Shown here: in pieces, positions 22,998 through 34,826 of the stretch
Position numbering within the stretch: position 1 is the stretch's first letter
Layout: each line of letters starts with the position of its first letter
NCBI RefSeq assembly: GCF_000346465.2
Contig: NC_034015.1
Coordinates: forward strand, 19,592,462-19,656,461
DNA length: 64,000 bases
From: Prunus persica
Lineage: Eukaryota > Streptophyta > Magnoliopsida > Rosales > Rosaceae
Direction of reading: 5' to 3'
Notes under the pieces: model-generated
Seen by the model: only the letters and a program-made list of their open reading frames with translations
Told to the model about the DNA's origin: nothing
The model's database searches: none
Program-made: the position numbers and the translations under genes

Positions 22998-25405
22998 ATG
23001 TCTTCTCCCGCCGAGTAATACCCTCTTTTTTCTTTTCTCTTTGTTTCTAAGATTCATATATTTTTATTAGTCGTTATACTTTGCTGCCATTGATACTTCA
23101 ATTTATACATTGGGTTTTGGTTTTTGTGTTATTACATCATACTGAGCTTGTTCCATGTTGCATTCTGCGTTGCTTTTATTTAGTTATGTATTAGCTGAAA
23201 TTTTGTATTCTTGACTTGAATTTAACTACGTTTGTGTAACGCTTGAATGATCCCAAATTCTCTTACAGTATTTACTTGGTTTATGAACTTACAATTTCAT
23301 GGATTGAGGGGACGTGCACAGTATGATAAACCCATATTTTAATTCTTAATGGGAGAGGAGTTCATGAGATACTAGATGTGGGTTTTATTAAGGATTTAAA
23401 CGTGTTGCATTTTTGTGTGATTTTGGATGGGCGCAATGATATAATGAAGCTCTGGTTTGCAGCTTCAATTTTTATTCAGTGTAGCCACAAAGTTTACTGG
23501 AAACAGTAAAACTTGGGTCTATGGGAAAAAACCCCACTTCTTTTAAGATTATTTTTAATGAATCACTCCATGAGTAGGGATGAGCAATGGGTACCCGTTT
23601 GGTGTTAGAGATGTGGCGGTGGTGGTGGATACCCATTGCCCATCCCTATCTGTATGCCTTCAGATTTTATTTTACTTGGTAGCATGTTGAAGAAAAGACA
23701 CATATGACCTTACCTTGTGTGGTCTTTGACCAGATGAGTTGAGTTAGGAATTCCTATTTGTGTATGAATTCCAGATGAAGTTAGCACAGAAACAAGATCT
23801 ATACTCTTTTAGTGAAAATATAGTGTATGATTTTTTCTTCATATTAATGTGTCCAGTCATGTCCACAGTGATTGATTATGATCATCCAGCTATCTTGTGC
23901 ATTTGTTAGTGTTTTCCCTCGAGAGACAATTGCTTTAATTGCTTTAATTTCTTCTTTTGACCTTTACAACCATATGCTATTTGCTTCTTTCAGGTTCTAT
24001 CGCTCACTTCCACCCATAAGCAAAGCTTATGGGACCATCTGTGTATTGGCAACTACAGCCTTTCAACTAGGGCTTTATGATTTTCGAAGTATTGCATTAG
24101 TACATAAACTAGTCTTCTCACATTTCCAGGTATGGATTGCTTAAAATTGATATAGTTATGTTTAGTTGTTATTATAGAACTCATTTTTAACTTCAGCATT
24201 GTTTGTAGGTGTGGAGGTTGATTACAAACTTCTTTTTCCTTGGAAACTTCTCAATCAACTTTGGAATTCGCCTCTTGATGATGTAAGTAATAGTTCTATG
24301 GGATACTTCTCTATTATTTTTTTTTGGCTACCTCTCGTTTTAGAAAGCGTAGTGTTATACCTTTTATGCTGTCCATTATCTAGCGGGAGACAGATTGATT
24401 CTGCTTTAACTAATGGATCCATGGATTTCTCAATAGGGAACTTAATTATTCATGAACTAATACAAGAATGCTACTGACTCTACAGAGCAAGATATGGAGT
24501 TCAACTTGAAAAGGGACCATTTGAGCGTCGAACTGCAGATTTCTTGTGGATGATGATATTTGGAGCCTTGACATTATTGGTGTGTGAGTTATTCAATATT
24601 TTTTTTCACTTTAATCTCTTTCTTCTGAAAGGGAAGGGAAAATCTGTTTAACTGTAGTGTCTGTGCTAGCTCATGATCATATGAGCTGTTTAGAGATTAA
24701 ACTGGAGTTGATTTAAAACTCAAAAGGTTGATTTTGCTTCATTTTTACTCTGTGCTAGTGCAAATGTTTTGGTTTGATAGGAAAATATAATGTTGCAACT
24801 TAATGAAGTTGATGTGCATGTGATTATGTCTTATATGGTGTAGCTTGCTTGGATCTTATTATCATTTAATTGTACACCAACAACATATGTCCTGTTTTCA
24901 CCTTTTACTCTTGTCTTGAAATTTTAGGTTTTATCTGCTATCCCTATATTTTGGTCCCCTTTCTTAGGGATATCTCTCGTGTTCATGCTTGTTTATGTCT
25001 GGAGTAGAGAATTTCCAAATGCTAACGTCAACATATATGGCCTCGTGGCACTTAAGGTATGCAGATTGGTATACATTCACATTGCTATTGGGTGCTTCTA
25101 TTTTGTAATGTATCTGCAGCTACTTATTCTTAATGTCTGGTGCATGCAATTTCTATATATTGTGATTGCAGGCATTTTATCTACCCTGGGCGATGCTTGC
25201 TTTGGACGTCATTTTTGGTTCCCCAATTATGCCGGATCTGCTGGGAATCATTGCTGGACATCTGTATTACTTCTTGACTGTGTTGCATCCATTGGCAGGT
25301 GGAAAGAACATATTACAAACTCCGAGATGGGTGTATCCTTACTTTAGTATTTTTTTGTTCTTTTAAGGTGCAAAGTAAGCATTCATGCACCATAGGAGCT
25401 ATCAT

Positions 25406-25446
<41 letters not shown>

Positions 25447-25845
25447 CGCGCGCATATCATCCATTTGACCTTCAGTTTTTTCTTTGCTTGTCTCTTGCAT
25501 TCTACCTGTAGCTCATTGCAGTCAAGGTTTGTATTAGCTTACCTAGATAAATAAATGTAGCCCATCCATGGTCTATCTATTATCTCTTTCAATTCATTGC
25601 CATTCTTAGACATAGTGGCATTACAAGTCCACCACGTAGTAGGGATTGATTTCTCATTCTTGTCAATTAATCTTATTCACTTGAAGGTAGTTTGTCCCTA
25701 TAGATTTTCTTGACTGTTACTGCACAGACATAAAGTAGTTGCAAGATGGAGGATAGGAGCTCCTCCGCCAAGTAGCCAAACCCAACATGCCCCTGGTACT
25801 GGTGGTACGACTTTCAGAGGGAGGTCTTATCGGCTTAGTGGATAA
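22998..25845 (+). CDS. DER1: Derlin-1-like ERAD membrane protein
   Basis: Seven exons join in frame: 22998-23014, 23994-24129, 24209-24282, 24486-24579, 24928-25056, 25172-25332 and 25728-25845, giving 242 residues. The 17-nt first exon (MSSPAE) is fixed by phase. The donor of exon 6 must follow TGGGT to give PRWVHK. Derlin hallmarks are EFYRSLPPISKAYG at the N-terminus, VWRLITNFFFLG, the RYGVQLEKGPFERRTADF loop, NIYGLVALKAFYLPW and GIIAGHLYYFL. Several hydrophobic segments span the ER membrane. Derlins are rhomboid-like pseudoproteases without a catalytic Ser, and they help move misfolded ER proteins to the cytosol for degradation. The Ser/Gly-rich tail ends in GRSYRLSG. The length matches plant Derlin-1. 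Intron 1 is about 980 bp and contains a hairpin repeat. Confidence 0.93.
23575..23648. repeat. 74-bp hairpin repeat in Derlin intron 1
   Basis: Arms 23575-23596 and 23627-23648 are inverted copies matching at 20 of 22 positions, with a 30-bp loop that includes ggcggtggtggtgg. The arms start and end with TA, as a Stowaway-like element would. A miniature fold-back element is likely. Confidence 0.6.
25410..25443. repeat. (CT)n microsatellite in Derlin intron 6
   Basis: About 16 CT units followed by a short CG-alternating stretch (cgcacgcgcgc). Confidence 0.9.
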
Positions 25846-26473
25846 TGCTGATCTGTCAAGGGGCTGAGACTTTGCAGTCACAACTTTCGCACATTTTTTG
25901 TCGAGGACGAATCTAACAAGCAGAAAGGAAGCAATTTGGTGATAGGGCCCTAACTGTTGCAGAAGTTGTAAAATTTCCCCTTGAGAACTAATTTTCATAA
26001 TTTGTTGAACATGTGATGAGAAAGGGAGAATGTTCTAGAGAGAAACTAGATAAGTTGAGCAACTATGAATGCCAATGGTGTAGAGATAATTTTATATATC
26101 TAATTTCCATTCAAAATTTGGTTACCAACTCATATAGCAGATGGTACGAATTAATTTGCACAACATTTTCATTAAGGTCTATTCAAATGCATCAATTCGT
26201 TCAATACTCGTAACCTTAGCCTTCACTTCATCGACGACTTCAATTTTCAACCCTCCATTGCCGCAGCTTGCTGCACCCCAACGATACCATTACAAATCCA
26301 CGTCATAATCAGACATAAATTTTAGTTCCTTTTTTTGGGTTGCTGGGTTTCATTACATATTATTTGGGTTGAAGATTTGATGGAGAATATCAGTATTTTT
26401 TCCCAACAGAAACAGAGGAAAAATCGTGAAATGGTGCAAAGACCAAGGGCAAATTGACAAGTGACTGCGTAAA

Positions 26474-26478
<5 letters not shown>

Positions 26479-26505
<27 letters not shown>
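26479..26505. repeat. (GA)n tract upstream of profilin copy 1
   Basis: About 13 GA units, roughly 330 bp before the start codon and about 90 bp before the TATA-like box. Confidence 0.9.
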
Positions 26506-26508
<3 letters not shown>

Positions 26509-26591
26509 GGGGTGAACCATCAGATGAGATCCACCTTTCTCAGCCTCCCTTTTTCTCTGTCAAAGCTCTCCCCACATTTCTCTCCTCTTCC

Positions 26592-26600
26592 TATTTATAA
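26592..26600 (+). promoter_or_regulatory. Candidate TATA box of profilin copy 1
   Basis: tatttataa lies about 230 bp before the ATG at 26829. The sequence between is C/A-rich, as plant 5' leaders often are. Confidence 0.45.
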
Positions 26601-26828
26601 TTTTCTTTTGTCAAACTTGCCACAATGGAGTGACCAAACCCACAATACCACTAACTCCACCAAACAAAGAAAGAGGAAAAAAAGAGCCTCTCACTTCCAT
26701 CCCCAACCATATAATATCCTCCCAAAGCAATACGCTTCATATAGCCTGTGCAACAACACAACAACAATCACCAACACACGCGAAACAAAAGACACACACT
26801 CTGCTCACAATAACAGAGGAAACACAAA

Positions 26829-27559
26829 ATGTCGTGGCAGACCTACGTGGATGACCACTTGATGTGTGACATTGACGGCCAAGGCCAGCATCTCTCCGCG
26901 GCTGCCATTATCGGTCTCGATGGCAGTGTCTGGGCCAAGAGCGCTTCCTTCCCCCAGGTCCAATCTTCATCTTATACTATTTGGTGATAAAAACTTAGAC
27001 GTAGCTGCATTGCATGCTGCTTTGTCATTGATCTCTTAAGCCTTTAATTTGGATTCATTATATTAACATCTCCATTGCAGTTCAAGCCAGAGGAGATGAC
27101 TGGGATCAACAAGGATTTCGAAGAACCGGGTCATCTTGCTCCAACCGGGTTGCACCTTGGGGGCGCAAAGTACATGGTAATCCAGGGAGAGCCTGGCGCT
27201 GTCATCCGTGGAAAGAAGGTACCATCATTCTCATATGTCTCTATATAATTAACCCTATGATCAATCAGTTCATTTATACATATACGGAGGGATCCCTTAA
27301 CTGAAGCGCTCTCTCTATATATTTATCTACTTGCTTTCACTTATCTAAGCTCATAATGTATTGGGTTGAAGTTATTTTTCACAGGTTTTAAACTAAACAT
27401 GTTCTCTGTGATTGATTTTTGTAGGGCTCTGGAGGTATCACTATAAAGAAAACTGGACAAGCTCTAGTATTTGGACTCTATGAAGAACCTGTGACTCCAG
27501 GGCAGTGCAACATGGTTGTTGAGAGGTTGGGGGATTACCTCATTGACCAGGGCCTGTAG
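26829..27559 (+). CDS. Profilin, tandem copy 1 (133 residues)
   Basis: Three exons, 26829-26957, 27081-27218 and 27425-27559, all in phase 0, give 133 residues. It begins [17 protein letters not shown], the standard plant profilin start. The core has [19 protein letters not shown] and [12 protein letters not shown], and it ends [12 protein letters not shown] with the usual amphipathic helix. Profilin binds G-actin and poly-proline proteins such as formins and controls actin assembly in the cytosol. Plant profilins are also pan-allergens (Pru p 4/Bet v 2 type). Compared with copy 2 it carries two extra residues in the first loop (DGQGQHLS against EGNHLS). Both copies have introns at the same two places. 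Confidence 0.95.
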
Positions 27560-29292
27560 GCTTATATCTATCGTGACCCTAGTATTTCAATTTTGGATTT
27601 TTGTTGCTTTTCTTTATTTTTTCTTTTCTGGGGTTTTGGTTCCCAGTTTGCATCTCCTTCATCCAAAAAGCCTCTAAAAATTGGTGGTGAAGTTGAAGTT
27701 GTTGCAGACAATAACCATCTGAGAAGGACTAAAAGCAGTTGTTTGGTTGCTTGAATTGCATAAAACTTGATATTTCATGATAATATTTGTATCCCTTGTT
27801 TGTAGTTTTTCCCTTTTCTAAGTTATATATTCCATTGGAACATTCCTAAAAGAATCTTTGCCTGGCAAAAGCTTTGACTAGCTGGTTGTGATTTTTGATT
27901 TAAATTTTCTGAAGATTTGCTTTACATTCTTGGTACAATAATGAATAAAAATAACCAGTTGCATACAGAGATGACTGAGGAAGCATCTAATCTAAAAACT
28001 ATTTCCCTTTTGTCCTTTGGCCATCTCATTGATGCACTTTCATGCCCCATTGCTAGTTGGCAACCAGTGGATTTTTTCAAAGAATAAATCCTCCAGTTTT
28101 GGTGTCTCATGTTTGAAGAGGATGGGAACTGTTTTGTATATTAGACAGTTTGCTTTGCCATTTGAGACTCTGAATTTACATCCCTCAATAAATACCAGTT
28201 TTGCTGGCAAGAGAATATTTATCATCATTTTGTTTTATTGGTGGGGCAAAATGAATCCTCATGGAGGATATGATTTTTGTATAAACAAACAAGAGGACCC
28301 CAGATATGACAAGTTGCTGTCCTCACATCACATATCATGGGGAATATCTAGTCAATAATAATATTAATAATTCTTCTTTTGGAAAGTGATGGGACAGAAA
28401 ATCTAAGTTAATTAGTAGGCTTAAGATAAGAAATGATGAGGAAACTAAAAGTTGAACTATTTTATTTTTCCATTGGTTTTTAATTTCAGAGGTCCCTGAA
28501 TTTATTCTCGAGTTTCAATTGAATTCTCAAACTTTGTTTTTTGAGCTAGTTATGTCCTCTAACTCGACCATCCGTTACAATTACAAAAAAGAAACAAATG
28601 CGATTAGAATAGAGATTCTCTTGTTAAATTGTTAACTTTGATAATCCGTTCAACTCAACAAGATTTCACTTTATCAAAAGTTTATATTACATATCATTAC
28701 TGCGTAATAAGAAATCATTTCTATAAATAAAGAACTAAATTTTGAATATTAAATCAGAAATCAATTGAGGATTTGGGAGCAAATCAGCATATTCTTATGT
28801 CAATTGGGATTCAACATATTTCCTCCGTGCAAAAATGCTATTTGCATTAATCCTGCATCTTCCATCCCACATTAGAGGATTCTTGCCTATTTATAATTTG
28901 TAAGAAGAATAAGACTTTCAATTACAGATGATATATTTTTTCACAAAATCATAGAGAAAAAAGTCATCGGCTATATCACTGCACCCGTCGTGAATCCACA
29001 GTTAATTAAAAAATTAAAAAATTATTTAATTTAAAAGAAAGTTATTTGTTTTATTGGTCAAAATTCGAATTAAAAGTACATAGGTGTGGGAAAATGGGGA
29101 ATTTTTTTGATTTTAAATAGACTCACCCTACATTCGTGCGTTGTTTCAACGCTGCTGTTCAGTATAGAAGACTAGAGGCTGAACAAAAGCTGATCTTTCC
29201 TTCTCAGACACCCAAAACTCCGATAACACAAAATCCCACAACACACAGAAACCCAAGAACAAAAAACCTCAAAATCAGCAACAACAACAAAG
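27560..29292. other. Intergenic between the two profilins
   Basis: 1.7 kb of AT-rich DNA with the 3' end of copy 1 and the promoter of copy 2. No gene or clear repeat seen. Confidence 0.6.
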
Positions 29293-30028
29293 ATGTCGTG
29301 GCAAACGTACGTAGACGACCATCTGATGTGCGAAATTGAAGGCAACCACCTCTCTGCCGCCGCCATCATCGGCCACGACGGCAGCGTTTGGGCCCAGAGC
29401 GCCACTTTCCCTCAGGTTCCATTTTTTCCTTTCTGTCAAAACACATATCAATGTTTTGTGCATACCATCTTGCTTAAAGCTTTGATCTTGGTGGGTAAGT
29501 CAAAAGTTTGATTGACTGAATCAAATCGATTTGGGTTTGTCTAATCTCATCTTTGGATGCCATGTTTTTCATTTATATACTGCTTTGATTGATTAGTGTT
29601 ATGTTTATTGCTTGACCTGTATAGTTGAAGCCTGAAGAAGTGACTGGCATTCTGAATGACTTCAATGAACCTGGTTCACTTGCCCCAACTGGGTTGTATC
29701 TTGGAGGCACAAAGTACATGGTCATCCAAGGAGAGCCAGGAGCTGTCATTAGAGGAAAGAAGGTACCTTTAATAAGTTAATCCCATTCATTCTTTATACT
29801 GCGCACAACCTCTATGCACATCATTGATGCTTATGCATTTTGATTTTTTGTTTTCATGGTTTCTGATCTAACTTTGGTTCACTTCAATTTCAGGGACCAG
29901 GTGGTGTTACTGTCAAGAAGAGCACTCTTGCTTTGCTGATTGGCATTTATGATGAGCCAATGACTCCTGGCCAATGCAACATGATTGTTGAAAGGCTTGG
30001 TGATTATCTGGTTGAGCAGGGTCTCTAG
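29293..30028 (+). CDS. Profilin, tandem copy 2 (131 residues)
   Basis: Exons 29293-29415, 29625-29762 and 29894-30028 give 131 residues, the standard plant length. It starts [18 protein letters not shown] and ends GDYLVEQGL. The loop [14 protein letters not shown] and the stretch VIRGKKGPGG are near-identical to the Rosaceae profilin allergens I remember. Its role is as for copy 1. Same strand, intron positions and phases as the copy 1.7 kb upstream show a tandem duplication. Substitutions are scattered over all three exons (for example [14 protein letters not shown] against [14 protein letters not shown]), so the duplication is old. Arabidopsis also has adjacent profilin genes at the matching place. 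Confidence 0.95.
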
Positions 30029-31327
30029 AGACCTTGGTATGTCTTCTTTTATTTAGGGGATGTTCCTGGTTTCTGTTAAAGTTTGCTTCTTCTCACTCTG
30101 ACCCTGCTGCTGGAAATGTTTGGTTGCAGTGAAAACAACATGTATTAATAGTGGTGGGATTGGAACCACTTGTGGAAACAAAATTTGGTGCTTGGGAAAT
30201 GTTGATTATGGTCTTTGTCTTACCGTCTTTGTACTCCTTTGATGAATTGTATTGTATTGTATGATTTTCAAGTGAGATACTTGTCCACATGATTTCAGTA
30301 ACTGAATGTGGCAAATTGATTTGCATGAATTTATAGATATGCCTTATTTTTATCATGGCTTTTCTTTGGATGTTTTCTCTGGTGTACAATAGATGAAACC
30401 TAGTTTTACATTCTACCTTGAATAAAGGTATGATGCTTGTGCGGCACCCTTGGATTCAGGGGAACCTGAAGCCATGTGAGTATCAAATGGCTCAAATCTG
30501 CAAGTATTAAAAGTTAAAATTTTCATGGCATGATTTTTTGGAGATGATTGAGGTAATATTGGCTTTGATTATGGTTGCCGTCGGCTGGGGAGACTGTAGG
30601 TGGTGTTTGGTTGCTGAAATTACAATTTTGGTATTGTCTTAAAGGTGTTTGGATGGTTAATTAGATCTAACAAAATAGAAAGGGAAAAGGGGTAAAGGCC
30701 CCGCCGCTCATAATCGACATACTAGTTCATCATGCTTGCACTTCAAAGTTTTACATTTGAAACCTACATTACATATTTTATCTCCCGAATAAACTGATTC
30801 CTCATCTCCAATTGAGGTGTGAAGTTCAGCCATCGGAAGCTGCAAACTCTTTAGTTTCTAACTCAAGCCTCTGCATGTGCAAAAAATAGAAAAGGAAAGG
30901 GGGTAAAGCCCCGCTGCTCATAATCGACAGACTATTTCATCATGCTTGCACTTCAAAGTTTCACATTTGAAACCTACATTACAGATTTTATCTCCCAAAT
31001 AAACTGATTCCTCATCTCCAATTGAGGTGTGAAGTTCAACCATCGCAAGCTGCAAACTCTTTAGTTTCTAACTCAAGCCTCTGCATGTGCTACAAACATA
31101 TAACTCATGTCATCCCATCTTCAGAAGATATAGCACTATCATACAAAAATTGGGGAGCTGATTGATATTCAGCAATTACATTCTTCCTCTTGAAAATGAG
31201 GGAAAAAGTTTCAAAAGCCAACACCAACCCCTGCAATAGCCTAATCACCGAAATACAAGAATCACCAATATCTGGTCTCCATGGCAAAATATGTACTGCT
31301 TTTAACATCCAAGTTTCTCAGCCATGG
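30029..31327. other. Intergenic, tail-to-tail
   Basis: 3' flanks of profilin copy 2 and the GH17 gene. It contains the 210-bp tandem duplication listed next; otherwise nothing is recognised. Confidence 0.6.
30671..31090. repeat. 210-bp tandem duplication
   Basis: Copies 30671-30880 and 30881-31090 are nearly identical, with a handful of substitutions and small shifts in the A/G-rich start. Both end in ctgcatgtgc exactly 210 bp apart. There is no long open frame, so it is probably a recent non-coding duplication. Confidence 0.9.
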
Positions 31328-34300
31328 TCAACTTTTGGAAAGAACTAACATGAAAGTCCCTAGAAGACAACTAAACATCCATGTTGGAACTCTGTTCATT
31401 GTGGCGAAGGATGAAGTAGAAGATATTGCTGTTGTATTACTTGCCACAGTTTTGTTGCTCCTGCATGAGAATTGCAAAACAAGAAAACTTGGTCAACATG
31501 GAATGCAACATTGGCAAACAGAATTTGTAGGGATGTGGCATATATAAAACTTACCCAGCAGTCATATAGATGCAGTTGTCATAGCCTGCACGAGTGAAAC
31601 AAGATTAATTTTGCGAAGACCTCTCAAATCAGATTCTCAAGAATACTTCAGAAACTTGTAAAGATAACTGCAAGATATATAATTTAGGTTTGTATATGCA
31701 TTTCACACTTCAATGAAATCTGCCCGTCAAAATAAGAGTATCACATAGCAACATTACTTAACCAAGAACCAGATAAATCTGCCCGTCATGCATAAGAAGA
31801 ACCAGATAGCAAGTTGGAAGGGCAGTTAAATGAGAAACTAGCTTTCCAGCCAGACACATACACATCAAATACACCTTGCCAGCCACTTAGTCTACTGCTT
31901 CGCTCTGTTTTAAGGAATGGTTGGTTATCCCCCAAGTAAAAGATGGTCAGCTAAAATAATTACTTGATCATGCACCATATATGAAAAAAATGGTTTCATG
32001 CATACACGAAAAGAGAACAGACATATGAAGTAAAGAAATGCAGTTTAAAAGCAGGAGTTGGATCCGTGAATACGTACTCGGGTTCTTATCGACTTTAATC
32101 CCTGTCCCTCCGAAACTGCAAGCAACATCAGTAGCCCCATTTTGCTGGTAATAGTTGTTGAACGCAAAAGATGCATGTGCCACTGTATTATCTGGCTCAA
32201 AGCAAGGTTGGCTAGGCTGAATAGCGGTACAGTCTACATTCCCAGGACCACAAGCCCAATCCAAGGCATTCTGCAAGTCAAGTTCAGAAGCCTTACTTGA
32301 AGCAATGCACCACGTCGTCACATTCGAACTGGTAACATTGGCCTGTGTAATCACATCCGCAGAACCTTTTCCAGTGAAATCCAGGTTGTAGACGCTTGTC
32401 TGGTCTGGATAAAATAACCCCCAGTTCCTCTCCGAGTCCAACCCAGGCTTCCTATTTTCATTGAACAAAGAAAAGATATAGATATCCAGCCTCTCTCCGG
32501 GCTTTGCAGGAGTACCGGTATTATTAATGACGTGGCGAATCAGATTGGTATTGTAAGTTTGGGCATTATCAGGAGTTGCAGCTGTCTCTTTAGGCGATCC
32601 TTTCGAAGGCCAGCCTGTCTCAGTGACCATGATCTTAATTGTTTTGAAATTCAGAGCCATCAGCGCGTAATATATAGCATCAATCTGTGCATCCAGCATG
32701 TTGGTGTATAGCAAACCAGTGTTTGGATCAATAACATCTGAGGATGACTCAAATAAGGCATAGTCTAGAGTGACATTGGATGGGGAATCTCTGTAAGCAT
32801 AGTATGGATAAATATCAACCATGAAGGGTGACTGGTTTTCAGCAAGAAATTCCAACAGGGGTTTCAGAAACGATGCATGGCTGCTATTAAAAGCCCCTGC
32901 AGAAGGAGGGAATGATCGGGACAGAACACCAAGAGAATGTGTGGTTGATACTTTAATCTTCTTAGACAGACCAACCTTTTTTAAGGCTGTGAGGACATTT
33001 CTCATGGCAGGCACTACTTGTGCAGAGAAATTACTGGGGCTCTCAGTAACTTCAGCTCCAACAGTTATGTATGTGATCTTCGTAGCTGGGTAGTAAGGCA
33101 GGATGCTGTTCTTAAGCCAGGTGTCTGCATTGGATTGGTATTGGGAAATTGCCAACAAGTCTGAATTTGGGACCCCAATCATAAGTTCAACGCCAGTGTT
33201 TCCAAAGGCCTTGAGGACCTGTATGTTAGAGTCGTAAATCCTAACATATTTAATGTTATGAAGCTGCACAAGCTGCGCCGCTTTGTCCGGTGTAGGAAGA
33301 TCATCAGCATTTCTTCCATAGCAAATTCCAATGGTACTTCCTCTGCAAAGATCTGTAACAAAGATCACAAGATTCAAACAAATGAGTATTCACTAAACTT
33401 GGAAGAGATACGTAAACTGATGACCTGCCAGCAGGCTGGCCAGTAGAAACAAAGAAAAGAAAGAATAAAAAGATTGGGAAGGATTAACTCAAATATGCAA
33501 ACACCAACTGGGCCAGAGGTCTTACAGCCAAAAAGATACTACATTGACTAAGACCATTCATAATACCAATTCCTTTCATAGAATTCATAATAGCCGGTTA
33601 AATAATTTCAAAAGATACTACATTGTATAAGTCTTTCAAGAATCATGGCTTCCTCTCAAGAATTAAAGCCAAGTTCTACTGTGATTACAAAAATAGCAGG
33701 CACACTGCATCACCAATGAACCCTTTCAAATGCTCAAAAACTTGAGCTTGTAGAGGTACCAAAACACAGTAAACAAATACTTGTGCACCTTATGAAGGTA
33801 GCAAATTACACTTTTGTTGTCCACATTTCAAGTTGTTTACAACCAAACCAGATAGGGTCCCCAAACTGAATTATTGCATTCCAGCTGTCCACCACCCCAC
33901 TGGAGAAAAATACAAACGCAAAGCAACTGAAATAGAAAATCATTAATTTAGCATTGCCCCTTTAGGAGCGATATAGGCGTTAGGTATGGTTCCAAATAAG
34001 CATATTAGGCTATCAGGATAAATACTTATGTTAATATACCCAGTTGATAAAATAAAAACTAAAAATATATGAGAAGTTTAGAGCACTTGGTAACTGATGT
34101 ATGCATTTCCCTAATGAATATATAAAAAAATGTGAACCTTGGGGCTAATAAGCAAGCTGAAAGTATACAACTACGAATGATTTCAAACTCCAAAAGTTCT
34201 TCAAGGATCACAACACTCCACTCCAAAAGTCCAAATGGCCAATAATGGGGCAAAAGTGGTAACTTGAAAGAAAACACACCGACATTTTCTTGTTTCTTTT

Positions 34301-34610
34301 ATGTATGTGTGTGTGGATTGGTCTAAAAAGTCTAGTCGCCATTGATAACCAAAGAAGATTACTTTATGAAAACAAAGATCCAAATAAGGCAAACGAGAAA
34401 AATCACTCCGAGTACAGAGAAATTTCAGCTCAAACACTTGAAACACCATCAACATTGAACCCCATTGCACATTAGACAGAAAGAAAGAAAGAAAGAAAAA
34501 CGAAAAGACAGAAATAAAGAAGAAGAAGCAGAGGAAACCAGAAAGAGAAACAAACCCAAAAGTGCGAGCAGGAGTGAAGTGGCAAAGATTAGCCTGAACC
34601 CACTTGCCAT
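31328..34610 (-). CDS. GPI-anchored glucan endo-1,3-beta-glucosidase (GH17 plus X8/CBM43)
   Basis: Four exons, 34610-34556, 33352-32078, 31585-31555 and 31460-31328, give about 497 residues. Exon 1 supplies a hydrophobic signal (IFATSLLLALL) and joins at GAT-CTT-TGC. The GH17 barrel starts STIGICYGRNADDLPTP. The acid/base is Glu119 in ITVGAEVTES, and the nucleophile Glu is in VTETGWPSKG. The X8/CBM43 module follows, from WCIASSKASE through CSFGGTGIKVDKNP to YDNCIYMTAG. The last exon ends in a Ser/Thr-rich spacer and a hydrophobic tail (MFSCLLGTFMLVL), as for a GPI anchor. Such enzymes cut callose at plasmodesmata, cell plates or pollen. Relatives are E13B12/E13B13 (At4g29360/At5g56590). The exon 1 donor (GTTTGT) is the least certain join. 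The frame of exon 2 runs on past its donor to 31968, but X8 continuity shows splicing. Confidence 0.88.
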
Positions 34611-34799
34611 TGCTCTCTCTTTCTTTTCTCAATCAGCTTCTTTCTTCTCCTTCAACCCTCTGTGAGCCTCGCTCTAAGCAAATGCTCAACGTTCTTCTCC
34701 TTGTAAATAGTAACGGCTCCTTCTTTTTCACTTTCCAAAAAGCCTTTCTCAATCTGTGTGTTTTGCTCAGAGCTCGAGAGCGAAAGCACTTAAGCCTCG

Positions 34800-34826
34800 T
34801 ATTTGTATTTGTATTTGTATTTGTAT
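34800..34826. repeat. (TATTTG)n hexamer repeat
   Basis: About four and a half tandem tatttg units, roughly 200 bp upstream of the GH17 start codon. Confidence 0.85.

Larger units (their letters stand above)
25846..26828. other. Intergenic, Derlin 3' flank and profilin promoter
   Basis: It holds a (GA)n tract at 26479-26505 and a TATA-like box near 26592. No gene recognised; the frames here run through repeat or leader sequence. Confidence 0.6.

Noticed and set aside
31968..32077. C-terminal extension of the GH17 frame
   Set aside because: It runs past a good donor (GTACGT) and breaks the X8 domain, which resumes at 31585.
34201..34555. Phe/Leu-rich frame continuing beyond GH17 exon 1
   Set aside because: It is made of T/C-rich intron sequence. 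The short first exon joins in frame to exon 2.
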